Of a stretch of 64,000 nucleotides of DNA, positions 29,253 to 38,848 are shown one piece after another. The stretch comes from Vibrio artabrorum. Its GTDB lineage: Bacteria; Pseudomonadota; Gammaproteobacteria; Enterobacterales; Vibrionaceae. How positions within the stretch are numbered: the stretch's first letter is position 1; each line of letters starts with the position of its first letter. Under the pieces are notes generated by a model. It was given only the letters and a program-made list of their open reading frames with translations, had not been told where the DNA came from and searched no databases. The DNA lies in NCBI RefSeq assembly GCF_024347295.1, contig NZ_AP025458.1:1426001-1490000 (forward strand), in the 5' to 3' direction. The position numbers and the translations under genes were made by a program.

Positions 29253-30092
29253 ATGATTAATATTGGTCAAATAAACAATCTAGAAGTAGTAAAACAAGCA
29301 GACTTCGGTGTATTCCTTGACGCTAGCGACTATGGAACCGTGTTGCTTCCGAAGCGGTTTACTCCTGAAGGTGTTGAAATTGGTCAAAAGCTAGACGTGT
29401 TCTTATACATTGATTCTGATAACCAAATCGCCGCAACCACTGAAAAACCCATCGCTCAAGTCGGGCAGTTTGGCCTAATGACGGTCGAAGGTGTCAACAG
29501 CACCGGAGCATTTATGAACTGGGGCGTGAAAGGTAAAGACCTATTGGTTCCTTTCAGTGAGCAACGCGGCCGTTTAAACGAAGGCCAATCAATCTTAGTA
29601 TATGTGTATATTGATAAAGCATCGAGCCGTATTGTAGGTACCACAAAGTTCAACAAGTGGTTAGACAAAACCCCTGCAACTTATGAGCGCAATGAACAAG
29701 TAGAACTTATCATCGCTGAACGCAGCCAGTTGGGCTATAAAGCGATCGTGAATGGAGAGCACTGGGGGATGATTTTCCCATCAGACATCATCGGTAAGTT
29801 GTTCATCGGTAAAACGCTGAAAGGGTATGTTAAAAATGTTCGTGAAGAAGACGGTAAGATTGACTTGTCGCTTCAGAAGATTGGTGTCGCGAAAATGGAT
29901 GATCTAAGCACTAAGATTCTTGATCTGCTTGAGAAGAAAGGCGGTTTCTTACCTCTGAATGACAAGTCTTCACCTGAAGCGATTTTCTCTGCATTTAGAA
30001 CCAGCAAAGGTACGTTCAAGAAGACGATTGGTGGTTTGTACAAATCTGGCAAGATCACTATCGATAAAGAAGGCATCAGCTTAGTTAAATAA
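29253..30092 (+). CDS. CvfB/YitL family S1 RNA-binding protein
   Basis: This 279-residue cytosolic protein begins MINIGQINNLEVVKQ, the usual CvfB start. It carries tandem S1-like OB domains (VKQADFGVFLD, GAFMNWGVKGKDLLVPFSEQ, GYKAIVNGEHWGMIF) and a C-terminal winged-helix domain (about 215-279). An in-frame ATG at 29184 exists, but the extra residues do not look like the family. Gram-positive homologues affect virulence-factor expression and RNA processing; the role in vibrios is not defined. Confidence 0.87.
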   Translation: MINIGQINNLEVVKQADFGVFLDASDYGTVLLPKRFTPEGVEIGQKLDVFLYIDSDNQIAATTEKPIAQVGQFGLMTVEGVNSTGAFMNWGVKGKDLLVPFSEQRGRLNEGQSILVYVYIDKASSRIVGTTKFNKWLDKTPATYERNEQVELIIAERSQLGYKAIVNGEHWGMIFPSDIIGKLFIGKTLKGYVKNVREEDGKIDLSLQKIGVAKMDDLSTKILDLLEKKGGFLPLNDKSSPEAIFSAFRTSKGTFKKTIGGLYKSGKITIDKEGISLVK

Positions 30093-30108
30093 GCGATCCA
30101 TTCGGTCA

Positions 30109-30148
30109 AAAAAGCCCAAACATTTAACGTTGTTTGGGCTTTTTGTTT
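30109..30148. terminator. Bidirectional intrinsic terminator
   Basis: The 14-bp stem AAAAAGCCCAAACA/TGTTTGGGCTTTTT is followed by T-rich sequence and lies between cvfB and the convergent rsmF. Confidence 0.92.
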
Positions 30149-30181
30149 TTCTCTGTACTGTGGCGAGTTTTAATCGGGTGA

Positions 30182-31603
30182 CTAGAAAAGGTTTTTGTCG
30201 CGTACGAGTTCGCGTGGTAAACCGTTCTTCACTCGGTTGCCAACCCACTTACCAAGGCCGATGATTGCGCCGTTGTATTTTACTAGCACTTCGCCTTTGC
30301 CTGATAAGTTTTCAGGGCGGACGTCGCGTCCCATGAACCATTCACGAGCGTCTTCGATGCTAAGGTCGACGATGTTAGCTTCATTACCCGTCGCGAGCGT
30401 TGTCGCAACTTGGTGTTGCCAGCGATAACCTTTTTTATGGGTTTCAGCGATCTTGATTCCCATACGAGAGAAGCGAAACTCACCGATCATAGGCTCTAGC
30501 GCTTTAGGAAATAGCCAAACGTCGTTGTCGCGAATCCAAACTTGAGTATCGCTTGGCAATTCGATATCGAGAGTATTCACTAGCTGTTCAGCGACATCTT
30601 GCTGAACTTTCTTTGACGCTTTTTCAAATGGGAATTTACCCAGACGTTTTTTAACGTCTGGTGGATTCACAGACGCGAGCTTACGGATACGAGCAACAAA
30701 GAAACCTTCCGAGTCATACACCTGTGGGAAGATGTGAAGAAAGCCTTCTTCGGTCGTGGTTGCTTTTGCGTTGTCGAATAGTGATTCAAGAGATTCAAAC
30801 TCAACCGCATCACCAAAGGTTTCTTTTAGGTGGTGACACACTTGTTGGTTTTCTTCGGTGCTCAAGGTACACGTTGAATAAACCAGCACACCATCAGGCT
30901 TGAGAGCATGGAATGCACTTTCAATCAGATCTTTCTGTGTGTTCGCAATATCGACCACTGATTGATACGTCCAGTTTTTCATCGCATCGGCGTCTTTACG
31001 AATCGTACCTTCGCCAGAGCAGGGGGCATCTAACAATACGGCATCGAATTGTTCGGGTAGCCAACCTCCGAACACGCGCCCATCAAAATTACTCAGTGCG
31101 GCATTACGGACACCACAACGTTCAATGTTAGCGTGAAGGACTTTCACACGGCTTGCCGCGTATTCATTAGCAACCAACACGCCACGATTATGCATTAGCG
31201 CGGCTATTTGCGTTGTTTTGGAGCCGGGTGCCGCCGCCGTATCGAGCACCGATTGGTAGTCTGCATCACCTTGGAAAAGTGCTGAAGGTGGCATCATAGA
31301 GCTGGCTTCTTGGATGTAAAAAAGACCAGACATATGTTCAGCCGTATTGCCTAATGGCGTTTCACTTTCATCTGCGGAAATCCAAAATCCTGTTTCGCAC
31401 CAAGGCACACTCTCCAGTTCCCAACCTTTGTCTTTCGCACGGATGAGGAAGTCTTCGACACTGATCTTCAATGTGTTGACTCGAATGCTTTTACGCAGTG
31501 GCTTTTGACAAGATGCGACAAAAGAAGCCATATCTAGATGACTTGGCATGATCGCTTCGATGTGCGTTAGAAATTCTTCTGGGATATATACGTTAGCGTG
31601 CAA
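30182..31603 (-). CDS. rsmF: 16S rRNA m5C1407 methyltransferase RsmF
   Basis: This 473-residue protein (E. coli 479) has an N-terminal RNA-binding helical domain. The SAM-binding motif is DTAAAPGSKTTQIA, the first m5C cysteine is in DAPCSGEGTIRKD, the second in YSTCTLSTEEN, and the C-terminal part is PUA-like. It methylates C1407 of 16S rRNA in the 30S subunit. It follows letB as in E. coli (yebS-yebT-rsmF), but a terminator lies between them here. Confidence 0.94.
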   Translation of the reverse strand: MHANVYIPEEFLTHIEAIMPSHLDMASFVASCQKPLRKSIRVNTLKISVEDFLIRAKDKGWELESVPWCETGFWISADESETPLGNTAEHMSGLFYIQEASSMMPPSALFQGDADYQSVLDTAAAPGSKTTQIAALMHNRGVLVANEYAASRVKVLHANIERCGVRNAALSNFDGRVFGGWLPEQFDAVLLDAPCSGEGTIRKDADAMKNWTYQSVVDIANTQKDLIESAFHALKPDGVLVYSTCTLSTEENQQVCHHLKETFGDAVEFESLESLFDNAKATTTEEGFLHIFPQVYDSEGFFVARIRKLASVNPPDVKKRLGKFPFEKASKKVQQDVAEQLVNTLDIELPSDTQVWIRDNDVWLFPKALEPMIGEFRFSRMGIKIAETHKKGYRWQHQVATTLATGNEANIVDLSIEDAREWFMGRDVRPENLSGKGEVLVKYNGAIIGLGKWVGNRVKNGLPRELVRDKNLF

Positions 31604-31687
31604 AAGGGTATCTCGAATTATTGCATTAATGTTGGGAGTTTAAAGCAAAATGAGGCTGCCCTAAACCATATTTACGGTAAACAACAA

Positions 31688-31713
31688 AAATGCAGCCTAA
31701 TGGCTGCATTTTG
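31688..31713 (-). terminator. Intrinsic terminator of the letAB unit
   Basis: On the minus strand, AAAATGCAGCC/GGCTGCATTTT with a 4-base loop is followed by TTG, 38 bases beyond the letB stop. Confidence 0.85.
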
Positions 31714-31750
31714 ATGAAGAATTAATCTTGGTGGAACGTCAGGAGGCGCT

Positions 31751-34408
31751 CTATGGATGAGGAATCGCGGTTCGCCATGATTTCCACTCATCTTCGGCTT
31801 TAGGGTAGAGGTAGAAAGACTGATCTTCGCTTGCCAGTGGCTGAAGTTCGCTCGTCGGTGGCGTTGAGAATGTAATGCCCCCTCTTAATAAACTGTCTAC
31901 CGTACCTGCTTTGATGTTCGCACCAGATAAGCCAATGGAAACATCAACTCCAGACACATTCCAGAAAATGCTGTTGGAACGAATCAAATACGCAAACTCC
32001 GGTTTTATTTGAATGGTTGAGATAATACGGTCTGCAAACTCGCCCAGATGCACATCGATCACAGAACCGACTTCTAATTCTCGGAACAGAATTGGTGTGC
32101 CTTCAGATACCGAGCCTCGCGTTTCGCTTTGTAGCTGGAATATCTTGCCTTCAGGCTGAGCGGGACCTTTACTCAGTTTGAACTTGGTCACTTTATTGCC
32201 TTTACCTGGCTCTACCTTGATGTACTTAGTGATTAAGGCCGAAACGTTCTTAATGCCATTTAGGCCAATCTGCGGTTCTGCTAACCAGAAGTGGCTATTT
32301 GAAACCGCAATTTTGTCGACATATTCAGGTAAAATTCGGGCCGTAATTTCAATACCACCGGTGTTAAAGTTGGGGACAACTAAGGTGACTTCACCAACCT
32401 TCACTCCTTGATATTTGATTGCCATACCTTTGCTGACTTCTTGATTGCCAGAAGAGGTGATTGTAATCGCGCGGCCAAATTTTCGAGCGGATTTAGAGTC
32501 TTTATAAAGCTTCCATGCATCTCCGATTTTGTTGTCGATCCCTGGCAGAGAATCAAAAGCAATACCACCTTGAATAAGAGTTTTTACCGGCGCAGCTTTA
32601 ATACTAATTCCTGACAGCGACGCATCAACCTCAACGCCTGAACGGTTCCAGAAAACGGTATTCTTATTGAGTAAATGTGTATAACGATTTTCGATTGTGA
32701 CTTTAATTTTTACCCCACCATCGGCAAGTTGGAAATCAGCAATGCTACCTACTTGTAGGTTACGGTAGAGGAGTGGGCTTCCTTTCGAGATTGAAGGTAA
32801 TTCACTCGCAAATAACGAAAGCGTTTTGGAACCAGACTGATTGAACTTAGCGATTTCTGCTAACGATTTACTTTGGAAAAGCTGATAGTCCGTTCGAGCT
32901 TCAGGTTTACCTTCACTCACAAAACTGATAGAACCAGTCAGAAGTTGTTTTGCTGGTGGAACCGTAACGCTCAAACCTGACTCGGTAAGTTCTGCGGTCG
33001 CGCTGCCTGTCACAAAGAAACGGTTGCGGCTTTTGATTAGGTGAGCATATTTGTTATCGATAAGCACATCCATAAACACTTCGTGTTTGTCGGATCCCGT
33101 CCCCACACCATCGACCAAGCCTACTTGGATGATAGATCCAACAGCAATGCCTTTATAAAGTACTTGAGCACCGACATCTAAACCAAATGAATTGTTAGAG
33201 GTAAGACGAATAGCGATCGACTGCTCTTGTTCTTGACTCAATTCGTTTTTGCGGATTGCAGTAAATCGACGTGCTTTTTCACCTTCGCCAGGCACTAAGG
33301 TTAAAAAATTACCCGTGACTAAATTGGCAATGTTTTTCATGCCAGTGAGCGATAATTCTGCTTCTTCTAACACAAATTTACTGCCACTATTTAACAGGTC
33401 ACTGAATGCCGGTTGGATAGCGGCAGATGCGACGACATTTTCACGCCCTTCGCTTAGCGATAGATCGGTGATTTGGCCGATTTCGATACCGCGATACATG
33501 ATTGGAGCGCCAGTAGTGCTGATCTTATTGTCATCTGGTAAAGCGATTTTGATTGAGATGCCTCGACCCGCTGTTTTCAAATCTGGGTAAAGTTTGAATT
33601 TAGTGTTCATCTTAACGGGTTGCCCTTCTCCAGGAGAGTCAACCGCAATCGAACCACCAAGCAGTGCGCTTAGGCTCTCTAAGCGAACGTCAACACCAGA
33701 AAAACCAATACTGGCACCTAGGCCACTCACATTCCAAAAACGGCTCTGGTCGGTAATGATATGGCTGTATTCGTCTTTAATTGACGCTTGAATTGTAATG
33801 GATTTAGCATCGTCGCTTAATTGGTAGTTATAAACCTCACCAATTGGGATTTTACGGTAAACGATTTGAGAACCCACAGATACGCCCCCAAGGTCTTTGG
33901 TCGTCAGCGATATATTGAGTCCATCAGAAGCCAATAAATCAGAAGGCGATGAATCTAATGCGTGAAATATGGTTTCTGGCTCTTGTTCGGTTTCACTTGG
34001 GTGAATAGCAATATAATTACCCGAAACTAATGCGTCTAACCCTGAGATGCCAGATAAGCTTGCGGTCGGTTTGACTAGCCAAAAACGAGTACCTTTTGAG
34101 AGTAACTTCTTCGCTTCAGGATAGATGTCAGCATCCACATAGATACTTGATAGATCTTTGGATAAGTTGATGTCGCGCACCATACCTACCTCTAAGCCTT
34201 GGTAACGAATCGTCGTTCGACCGGCGACTAAACCGGCGGCATCCGAGAAGTATATCTGCACACGTTGCCCAGCATCGTGTATTGATTTCATGACTAACCA
34301 ACCAGCTAATGCGACGGTTAGTATTGGCAGAATCCACAAAGGTGAAATGCCTTTGTTTTTCCTGACTTCTGGTGAGTATGACGTTTGTGATGGGTTATCG
34401 TTGTTCAT
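31751..34408 (-). CDS. letB: Intermembrane lipid transport protein LetB (YebT)
   Basis: This 885-residue protein (E. coli LetB 877) has one N-terminal membrane segment (about residues 20-42, ISPLWILPILTVALAGWLV). Seven MCE/MlaD domains follow. Each is recognisable by a YRG/YQG-x-xVG pattern: RYQGLEVG, VYRKIPIG, MYRGIEIG, LYKGIAVG, LYRNLQVG, KYQGVKVG and LFRELEVG. Family knowledge: LetB hexamers stack into a tunnel that carries lipids between inner and outer membranes, with LetA in the inner membrane. It overlaps the letA stop by 14 bases. Confidence 0.95.
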   Translation of the reverse strand: MNNDNPSQTSYSPEVRKNKGISPLWILPILTVALAGWLVMKSIHDAGQRVQIYFSDAAGLVAGRTTIRYQGLEVGMVRDINLSKDLSSIYVDADIYPEAKKLLSKGTRFWLVKPTASLSGISGLDALVSGNYIAIHPSETEQEPETIFHALDSSPSDLLASDGLNISLTTKDLGGVSVGSQIVYRKIPIGEVYNYQLSDDAKSITIQASIKDEYSHIITDQSRFWNVSGLGASIGFSGVDVRLESLSALLGGSIAVDSPGEGQPVKMNTKFKLYPDLKTAGRGISIKIALPDDNKISTTGAPIMYRGIEIGQITDLSLSEGRENVVASAAIQPAFSDLLNSGSKFVLEEAELSLTGMKNIANLVTGNFLTLVPGEGEKARRFTAIRKNELSQEQEQSIAIRLTSNNSFGLDVGAQVLYKGIAVGSIIQVGLVDGVGTGSDKHEVFMDVLIDNKYAHLIKSRNRFFVTGSATAELTESGLSVTVPPAKQLLTGSISFVSEGKPEARTDYQLFQSKSLAEIAKFNQSGSKTLSLFASELPSISKGSPLLYRNLQVGSIADFQLADGGVKIKVTIENRYTHLLNKNTVFWNRSGVEVDASLSGISIKAAPVKTLIQGGIAFDSLPGIDNKIGDAWKLYKDSKSARKFGRAITITSSGNQEVSKGMAIKYQGVKVGEVTLVVPNFNTGGIEITARILPEYVDKIAVSNSHFWLAEPQIGLNGIKNVSALITKYIKVEPGKGNKVTKFKLSKGPAQPEGKIFQLQSETRGSVSEGTPILFRELEVGSVIDVHLGEFADRIISTIQIKPEFAYLIRSNSIFWNVSGVDVSIGLSGANIKAGTVDSLLRGGITFSTPPTSELQPLASEDQSFYLYPKAEDEWKSWRTAIPHP

Positions 34409-35699
34409 TCACTGACTCATCTTTAGAGGTATAGTTATCCCAAATTAGCCTAGGATCTAAGCTTTCCGCAGCCAGCATCGTAAGAACAACAACGACACCA
34501 AAAGCGACGGCACCATAACCTGGTGTAAAGTTTAAAATTTGTCCACGGTCGACCAAGGTCATCATTATCGAAATAACGAACAGGTCCATTACCGACCATT
34601 TCCCAATCCATTTCACAATGAAATAGATGGTCATACGTTGCCTATGGTAAACCGCGCGCTTCATCTTGATACAAATTAAGATGTAGGCGAGACCCAGTAT
34701 TTTAGCGACAGGCACAATGATGCTGGCAATGAAAATGATCGCGGCGATGCCATACATGTCGCTATTGATCAGCGAAGCGACACCGGAAATGATGGTGTCT
34801 TCGAGTCGCTGTCCATTGGTTATAAGGATAGAAATAGGAATAACGTTAGCCGGTATGATAGCCACTGACGCAGCGAAAAGCAGAGCCCATGTCTTTTGTA
34901 TAGAGTAGGGCTTACGGTGATATAAGTCATGGTGGCAACGAACACAAACATGCCCATTTGGTTGAGACAGGTGGCAATGGTGGCAGTGTACATTCTTACT
35001 TTCAGTAAAAGTGTAGTCAGATTCTTTCACCCAAGCCTCCCAGTAGCGACGCACACTGATACGGCTGACCAGTAAGACACTGAAAAGCTGGAGTAGAATT
35101 AGGCCAACTAAGCCAGGGCCCACGAAAATGTCGGAGTAATCTTGCAGTTTGAAACATGAGACAGCCACGCTCACCAAAAACACATCGAACATCATCCAAT
35201 GCTTGAGTGTTTGAATAATAGCTAATGCATAACGAAAGGGGGTGAATATCTTAAAACGCAGTGATACATGGCTAATGAGTACCGAGGTACAAACAAGCAG
35301 CGGGGCGATTGAACTGCAAAATAAGATCAGTAAGCCTAACAGAGGGAAGCCTTCACTCATCAAAGTAAAAACACCCGATGGTAACGTCGCTGGAATCATG
35401 ACACCAATCAGCCGAATACTGATGAATTCGAAGAAATGAGAGGGAATAAACAGCAATAAGCAGGTAATCGCGATGGCTAGGTTACCAGATAGACTCGGCG
35501 TACCACCTTTATAAAGTTGAGTACCGCATCTTGGGCAGTAAGCCGATTTCCCTAAAGGAATGTCCAATTTCTCTACGGGAAGTTCGCAGCCCTGACACAA
35601 ACGTATAGAGCGACTGTCACACTGATGTTTTGTTGACAAAGAGTTGGTTAAGGATGGAGAGGTCACGCGACCTCCCGCATTGAAACGACAATCCGGCAT
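34395..35699 (-). CDS. letA: Intermembrane lipid transport protein LetA (YebS/PqiA)
   Basis: This 434-residue inner-membrane protein has two PqiA halves, each with a zinc-ribbon pair: CQGC/CPRC near residues 35-57 and CHHC/CVRC near 240-262. About eight membrane segments are present. A GTG at codon 12 (35666) has a better ribosome-binding site (GGGAGG) than the ATG, so the true protein may be 423 residues. LetA is the partner of LetB and probably loads lipid into its tunnel. The two are translationally coupled. Confidence 0.92.
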   Translation of the reverse strand: MPDCRFNAGGRVTSPSLTNSLSTKHQCDSRSIRLCQGCELPVEKLDIPLGKSAYCPRCGTQLYKGGTPSLSGNLAIAITCLLLFIPSHFFEFISIRLIGVMIPATLPSGVFTLMSEGFPLLGLLILFCSSIAPLLVCTSVLISHVSLRFKIFTPFRYALAIIQTLKHWMMFDVFLVSVAVSCFKLQDYSDIFVGPGLVGLILLQLFSVLLVSRISVRRYWEAWVKESDYTFTESKNVHCHHCHLSQPNGHVCVRCHHDLYHRKPYSIQKTWALLFAASVAIIPANVIPISILITNGQRLEDTIISGVASLINSDMYGIAAIIFIASIIVPVAKILGLAYILICIKMKRAVYHRQRMTIYFIVKWIGKWSVMDLFVISIMMTLVDRGQILNFTPGYGAVAFGVVVVLTMLAAESLDPRLIWDNYTSKDESVNEQR

Positions 35700-35732
35700 T
35701 TAATCGGACTCAAGTACGTACACCCATATACA

Positions 35733-37568
35733 TCAGGCGTGCGACTGCACACTGCCATAGAGTGTTTGATAGAGTCCTTGTTGTTCAACCAATTCACCAT
35801 GTGTTCCCGTTTGTGTGACTTGTCCATCTTCCAAAACATAGATTAGATCGGCTTGTTTCACCGCTGATAATCGATGAGCCACAATCAAAGTTGTGCGATC
35901 TTTCAAAAACTCGCTCAATGCCTTGTGAAGTGCTGACTCTGTTGCTGTATCCAGTGCCGATGTCGCTTCATCAAGAATAACAAACTTAGGATTACTCAGC
36001 ACCATGCGAGCGATGGCTAAGCGTTGTCGTTGACCGCCAGACAGTCGAACGCCATTCCTACCAATTTGCGTATCCAAGCCATGACTCAGTTGTTTGATGA
36101 CATCTTGCATTTGCGAGACTTCAAGCGCGCGCCACAACGACATTTCATCGTATTCAGCACCAAGGGTCAGATTATGCCTCAATGTATCGTTAAAGAGTAT
36201 AGGTTGTTGTAAAACAACGGCAATTTGATTGCGTATTACATCAAAGCTGATGTCGTCGGTGGTTTCACCGTTATAGCGAATGCAACCAGAGTCTGCTTGA
36301 TAGACCCCAATCAGCAACTGGATTAAGGTCGATTTACCACCGCCACTTGCGCCGACCAGAGCCACTTTCTTACCTGCTGGTATATGCAGCGATAGCTTAT
36401 TTAAAACAGTGTTTTCTAATGTGTAAGAGAATGTAACACCTTCGATATCGACGGTCACTTCTTGATCATCATTAAATGGGTTTACTTTGCTGATTGGGCG
36501 CTTCTCTTCTTCTAGTTGCAGAAGATCGTTGATGCGCTGCAGTGCCGCTTTCGCGCTATACCAAGAGAATTGAATCCCTAGCAATTCTTGAACAGGGCCT
36601 AACATAAACCATAAGTAGCCGAACACCGCAAAAATCTGACCGATGGTTAAGTCGCTGAATAGCACCATTAGCATAGCGACGGCACGAAAAAGCTCGAACC
36701 CTAATAAGAAGAGTAGAAACGAAACACGGCCAGCAGCTTCAGATTGCCAAGCGTATTTGTCGGCATCGATTCTGACTTGGTTTGCTTGCACTTTAAGTTC
36801 ATCGAGAAAAATGCGTTCTTTGTTTGCCGCTCTTAGTTGATAAATGCCATCTAAGGTCTCGACTAAGCGGTTTTGAAAGCGTTCAAAAGATTGATTTTCG
36901 TATTTTTTAAGATGTTTGACCCTACTGCCTAGTTTACGGGAGAAATAAATGACAACAGGATTAACCAGTAAGATAAAGAGCCCTAATCGCCACTCTAACC
37001 AAAGTAAAACGATGGCCGTTCCAAGCACAGTTAAAAAGCTGATGATAAATTTTGACAGGGTAGAACCAATAAATTTATCAATGGTCTCAATATCGGTAAT
37101 CAAATGCGCATTGATACCGCCACTGCCTTTGGTCTCGTATTGCCGAATACTGATACGGCCAAGCTTATCTATCATCTTGCTGCGCATTTGATAGGTAATT
37201 GTCTTGGACACGAGCGTAAACTGACGGCCTTGCAGAATATTCAACGCTTGGCTAACGGAGCGCATGATAATCACTAACAACAACGTGAGTGCTATATAGC
37301 CAGTCGGTGTTTGTAACGAAGAAGGAAGTAGGTGGTCCATCATCTCTAAGCCTGAAGCGGGCTTATCAAGTAATACTTCATCGACCATTAATGGCATCAG
37401 CAACGGGATAGGAACACTAATGAGCGTTGCAACAATAGCAATAATGTTAGCAAACAGTAATTTGGACTTGTGTTTTTTTACTTGAGTTATCAACCAAGAA
37501 CGGCTAATAGTATCTTCTGAATTGTTCATTATAATGAGAATAAGTCCTATTTGGATTGATAGCCGCAT
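35733..37568 (-). CDS. ABC transporter, fused permease and ATPase (exporter type)
   Basis: This 611-residue half-transporter has six membrane segments (about residues 38-320) followed by an ATPase with Walker A GASGGGKST, signature LSGGQRQRLAIARM and Walker B FVILDEATSALD. It is MsbA-like in layout; the substrate is unknown. It has no peptidase-C39 or similar N-terminal domain, so it is not a clear type I protein secretion ATPase. The start could be the ATG at 37529 (MNNSEDT). It lies 33 bases upstream of letA on the same strand, so it may be co-transcribed with letAB. In E. coli msrC is directly beside yebS, so this gene is an insertion. Confidence 0.85.
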   Translation of the reverse strand: MRLSIQIGLILIIMNNSEDTISRSWLITQVKKHKSKLLFANIIAIVATLISVPIPLLMPLMVDEVLLDKPASGLEMMDHLLPSSLQTPTGYIALTLLLVIIMRSVSQALNILQGRQFTLVSKTITYQMRSKMIDKLGRISIRQYETKGSGGINAHLITDIETIDKFIGSTLSKFIISFLTVLGTAIVLLWLEWRLGLFILLVNPVVIYFSRKLGSRVKHLKKYENQSFERFQNRLVETLDGIYQLRAANKERIFLDELKVQANQVRIDADKYAWQSEAAGRVSFLLFLLGFELFRAVAMLMVLFSDLTIGQIFAVFGYLWFMLGPVQELLGIQFSWYSAKAALQRINDLLQLEEEKRPISKVNPFNDDQEVTVDIEGVTFSYTLENTVLNKLSLHIPAGKKVALVGASGGGKSTLIQLLIGVYQADSGCIRYNGETTDDISFDVIRNQIAVVLQQPILFNDTLRHNLTLGAEYDEMSLWRALEVSQMQDVIKQLSHGLDTQIGRNGVRLSGGQRQRLAIARMVLSNPKFVILDEATSALDTATESALHKALSEFLKDRTTLIVAHRLSAVKQADLIYVLEDGQVTQTGTHGELVEQQGLYQTLYGSVQSHA

Positions 37569-37618
37569 TCTACTGCGTTCTCTTGATAATGGAAGCCTCG
37601 ATTTAATTGGAAGTTAAT

Positions 37619-38110
37619 ATGAAAATAGAACATTACCAGCGCTTAACCAAGCAAGCCATTGCATTAATTGAATCAGAAACCGATCTAACTGCTAATCTTG
37701 CTAATATCAGTTCATTATTGTTCATGGAGTTGGATGAGCTGAATTGGGCGGGTTTCTATTTAATGAAGCAAGGCATGGCTCAGGGAAAAGATGAACTTGT
37801 GTTAGGACCCTTTCAAGGCAAACCAGCTTGTGTTCGCATACCTGTAGGGCGTGGCGTGTGTGGAACGGCGGTTGCAACGAACAGCGTTCAACGTATTTAC
37901 GATGTTCATGAGTTTGAAGGTCATATTGCTTGTGACGCTGCGAGTAACTCTGAAATCGTTATTCCTTTCTCGATTGATGGGAAAATAGCGGGTGTTCTTG
38001 ATATCGATAGCCCAAATGTTGGTCGTTTTTCTCAAATCGATGAAGATGGACTGACATTTTTCATGGCAGAAGTAGAAAAGCTGCTTAATTCGCATACGAA
38101 CAAGGCATAA
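37619..38110 (+). CDS. msrC: Free methionine-R-sulfoxide reductase MsrC
   Basis: This 163-residue GAF-domain protein reduces free methionine-(R)-sulfoxide, using thioredoxin. The three fRMsr cysteines are present in KPACVRIPVGRGVCGTA and in HIACD. The ATG at 37619 (MKIEHYQRL) fits a TGGAAG ribosome-binding site better than the TTG at 37607. It is divergent from the ABC exporter. The E. coli order prc-proQ-msrC-yebS is preserved. Confidence 0.93.
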   Translation: MKIEHYQRLTKQAIALIESETDLTANLANISSLLFMELDELNWAGFYLMKQGMAQGKDELVLGPFQGKPACVRIPVGRGVCGTAVATNSVQRIYDVHEFEGHIACDAASNSEIVIPFSIDGKIAGVLDIDSPNVGRFSQIDEDGLTFFMAEVEKLLNSHTNKA

Positions 38111-38147
38111 ATTATTCTCTTAGTGTGGTTTTTCCCAAGCATCTCTC

Positions 38148-38153
38148 TATAAT
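38148..38153 (+). promoter_or_regulatory. Candidate -10 element of proQ
   Basis: A perfect TATAAT lies 55 bases upstream of the proQ start. No good -35 is visible at the usual spacing. Confidence 0.4.
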
Positions 38154-38207
38154 ACGTAAAAATATTTTCTTAATGCTCGCGGAAAACCGCAAAAACCAGG
38201 AACCCAC

Positions 38208-38831
38208 ATGGAAAACACTGAAAAGTTAAAAAACAGCAAAGAAGTTATCGCATATATTGCTGAATGTTTCCCTAAATGCTTTACTTTAGAAGGTGAGGCA
38301 AAACCACTTAAAATTGGTATTTTTCAAGATCTTGCTGAACGTCTAAATGAAGACGAAAAAGTCAGTAAGACTCAGCTTCGTGCAGCGTTAAGACAGTACA
38401 CATCATCATGGCGTTACCTGCACGGCGTAAAAGCGGGCGCAGAACGTGTTGACCTAGACGGCAACGCATGTGGCACATTAGAAGAAGAGCACGTTGAACA
38501 CGCTAAAGCGACACTTGCAGAAAGCAAAGCGAAAGTTCAAGCTCGTCGTAAAGAACAAGCACAAAAAGCGCGTGAAGAAGGCAAAGCAAAACCTAAAGCG
38601 AAGAAAGCTCAACCGCCTCGTCGTCAAGCGCCTAAAGCTCCAAAAGTAGAAAAGCCTGTTGAAACACGCGCTTTGAACGCTGACGAATTCATCGCTGGCA
38701 AAGAAGTAAATGTGAACATGGGTAAAGGAAACATGGCTGCGACCATTGTTGAAATCAATAAGCAAGATGTGCGTGTTCAGTTAGCAAACGGCCTACAAAT
38801 GGTTGTTAAAGCGGAGCACTTGCGCGCTTAA
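38208..38831 (+). CDS. proQ: RNA chaperone ProQ
   Basis: This 207-residue protein has an N-terminal FinO-like RNA-binding domain (about 1-125, with FPKCF and the [17 protein letters not shown] stretch). A Lys/Ala/Gln-rich linker (about 105-150) and a C-terminal Tudor/SH3-like domain (about 155-207) follow. ProQ binds structured sRNAs and mRNA 3' ends. It is followed 17 bases later by prc, a conserved pair. Confidence 0.95.
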   Translation: MENTEKLKNSKEVIAYIAECFPKCFTLEGEAKPLKIGIFQDLAERLNEDEKVSKTQLRAALRQYTSSWRYLHGVKAGAERVDLDGNACGTLEEEHVEHAKATLAESKAKVQARRKEQAQKAREEGKAKPKAKKAQPPRRQAPKAPKVEKPVETRALNADEFIAGKEVNVNMGKGNMAATIVEINKQDVRVQLANGLQMVVKAEHLRA

Positions 38832-38848
38832 AGGAGATACTCCTACGC

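Noticed and set aside
35733..37568. This ABC transporter as the LapB-type ATPase for the giant adhesin
   Set aside because: It lacks an N-terminal peptidase-like domain, has no membrane-fusion partner beside it, lies 22 kb away and is MsbA-like in layout.
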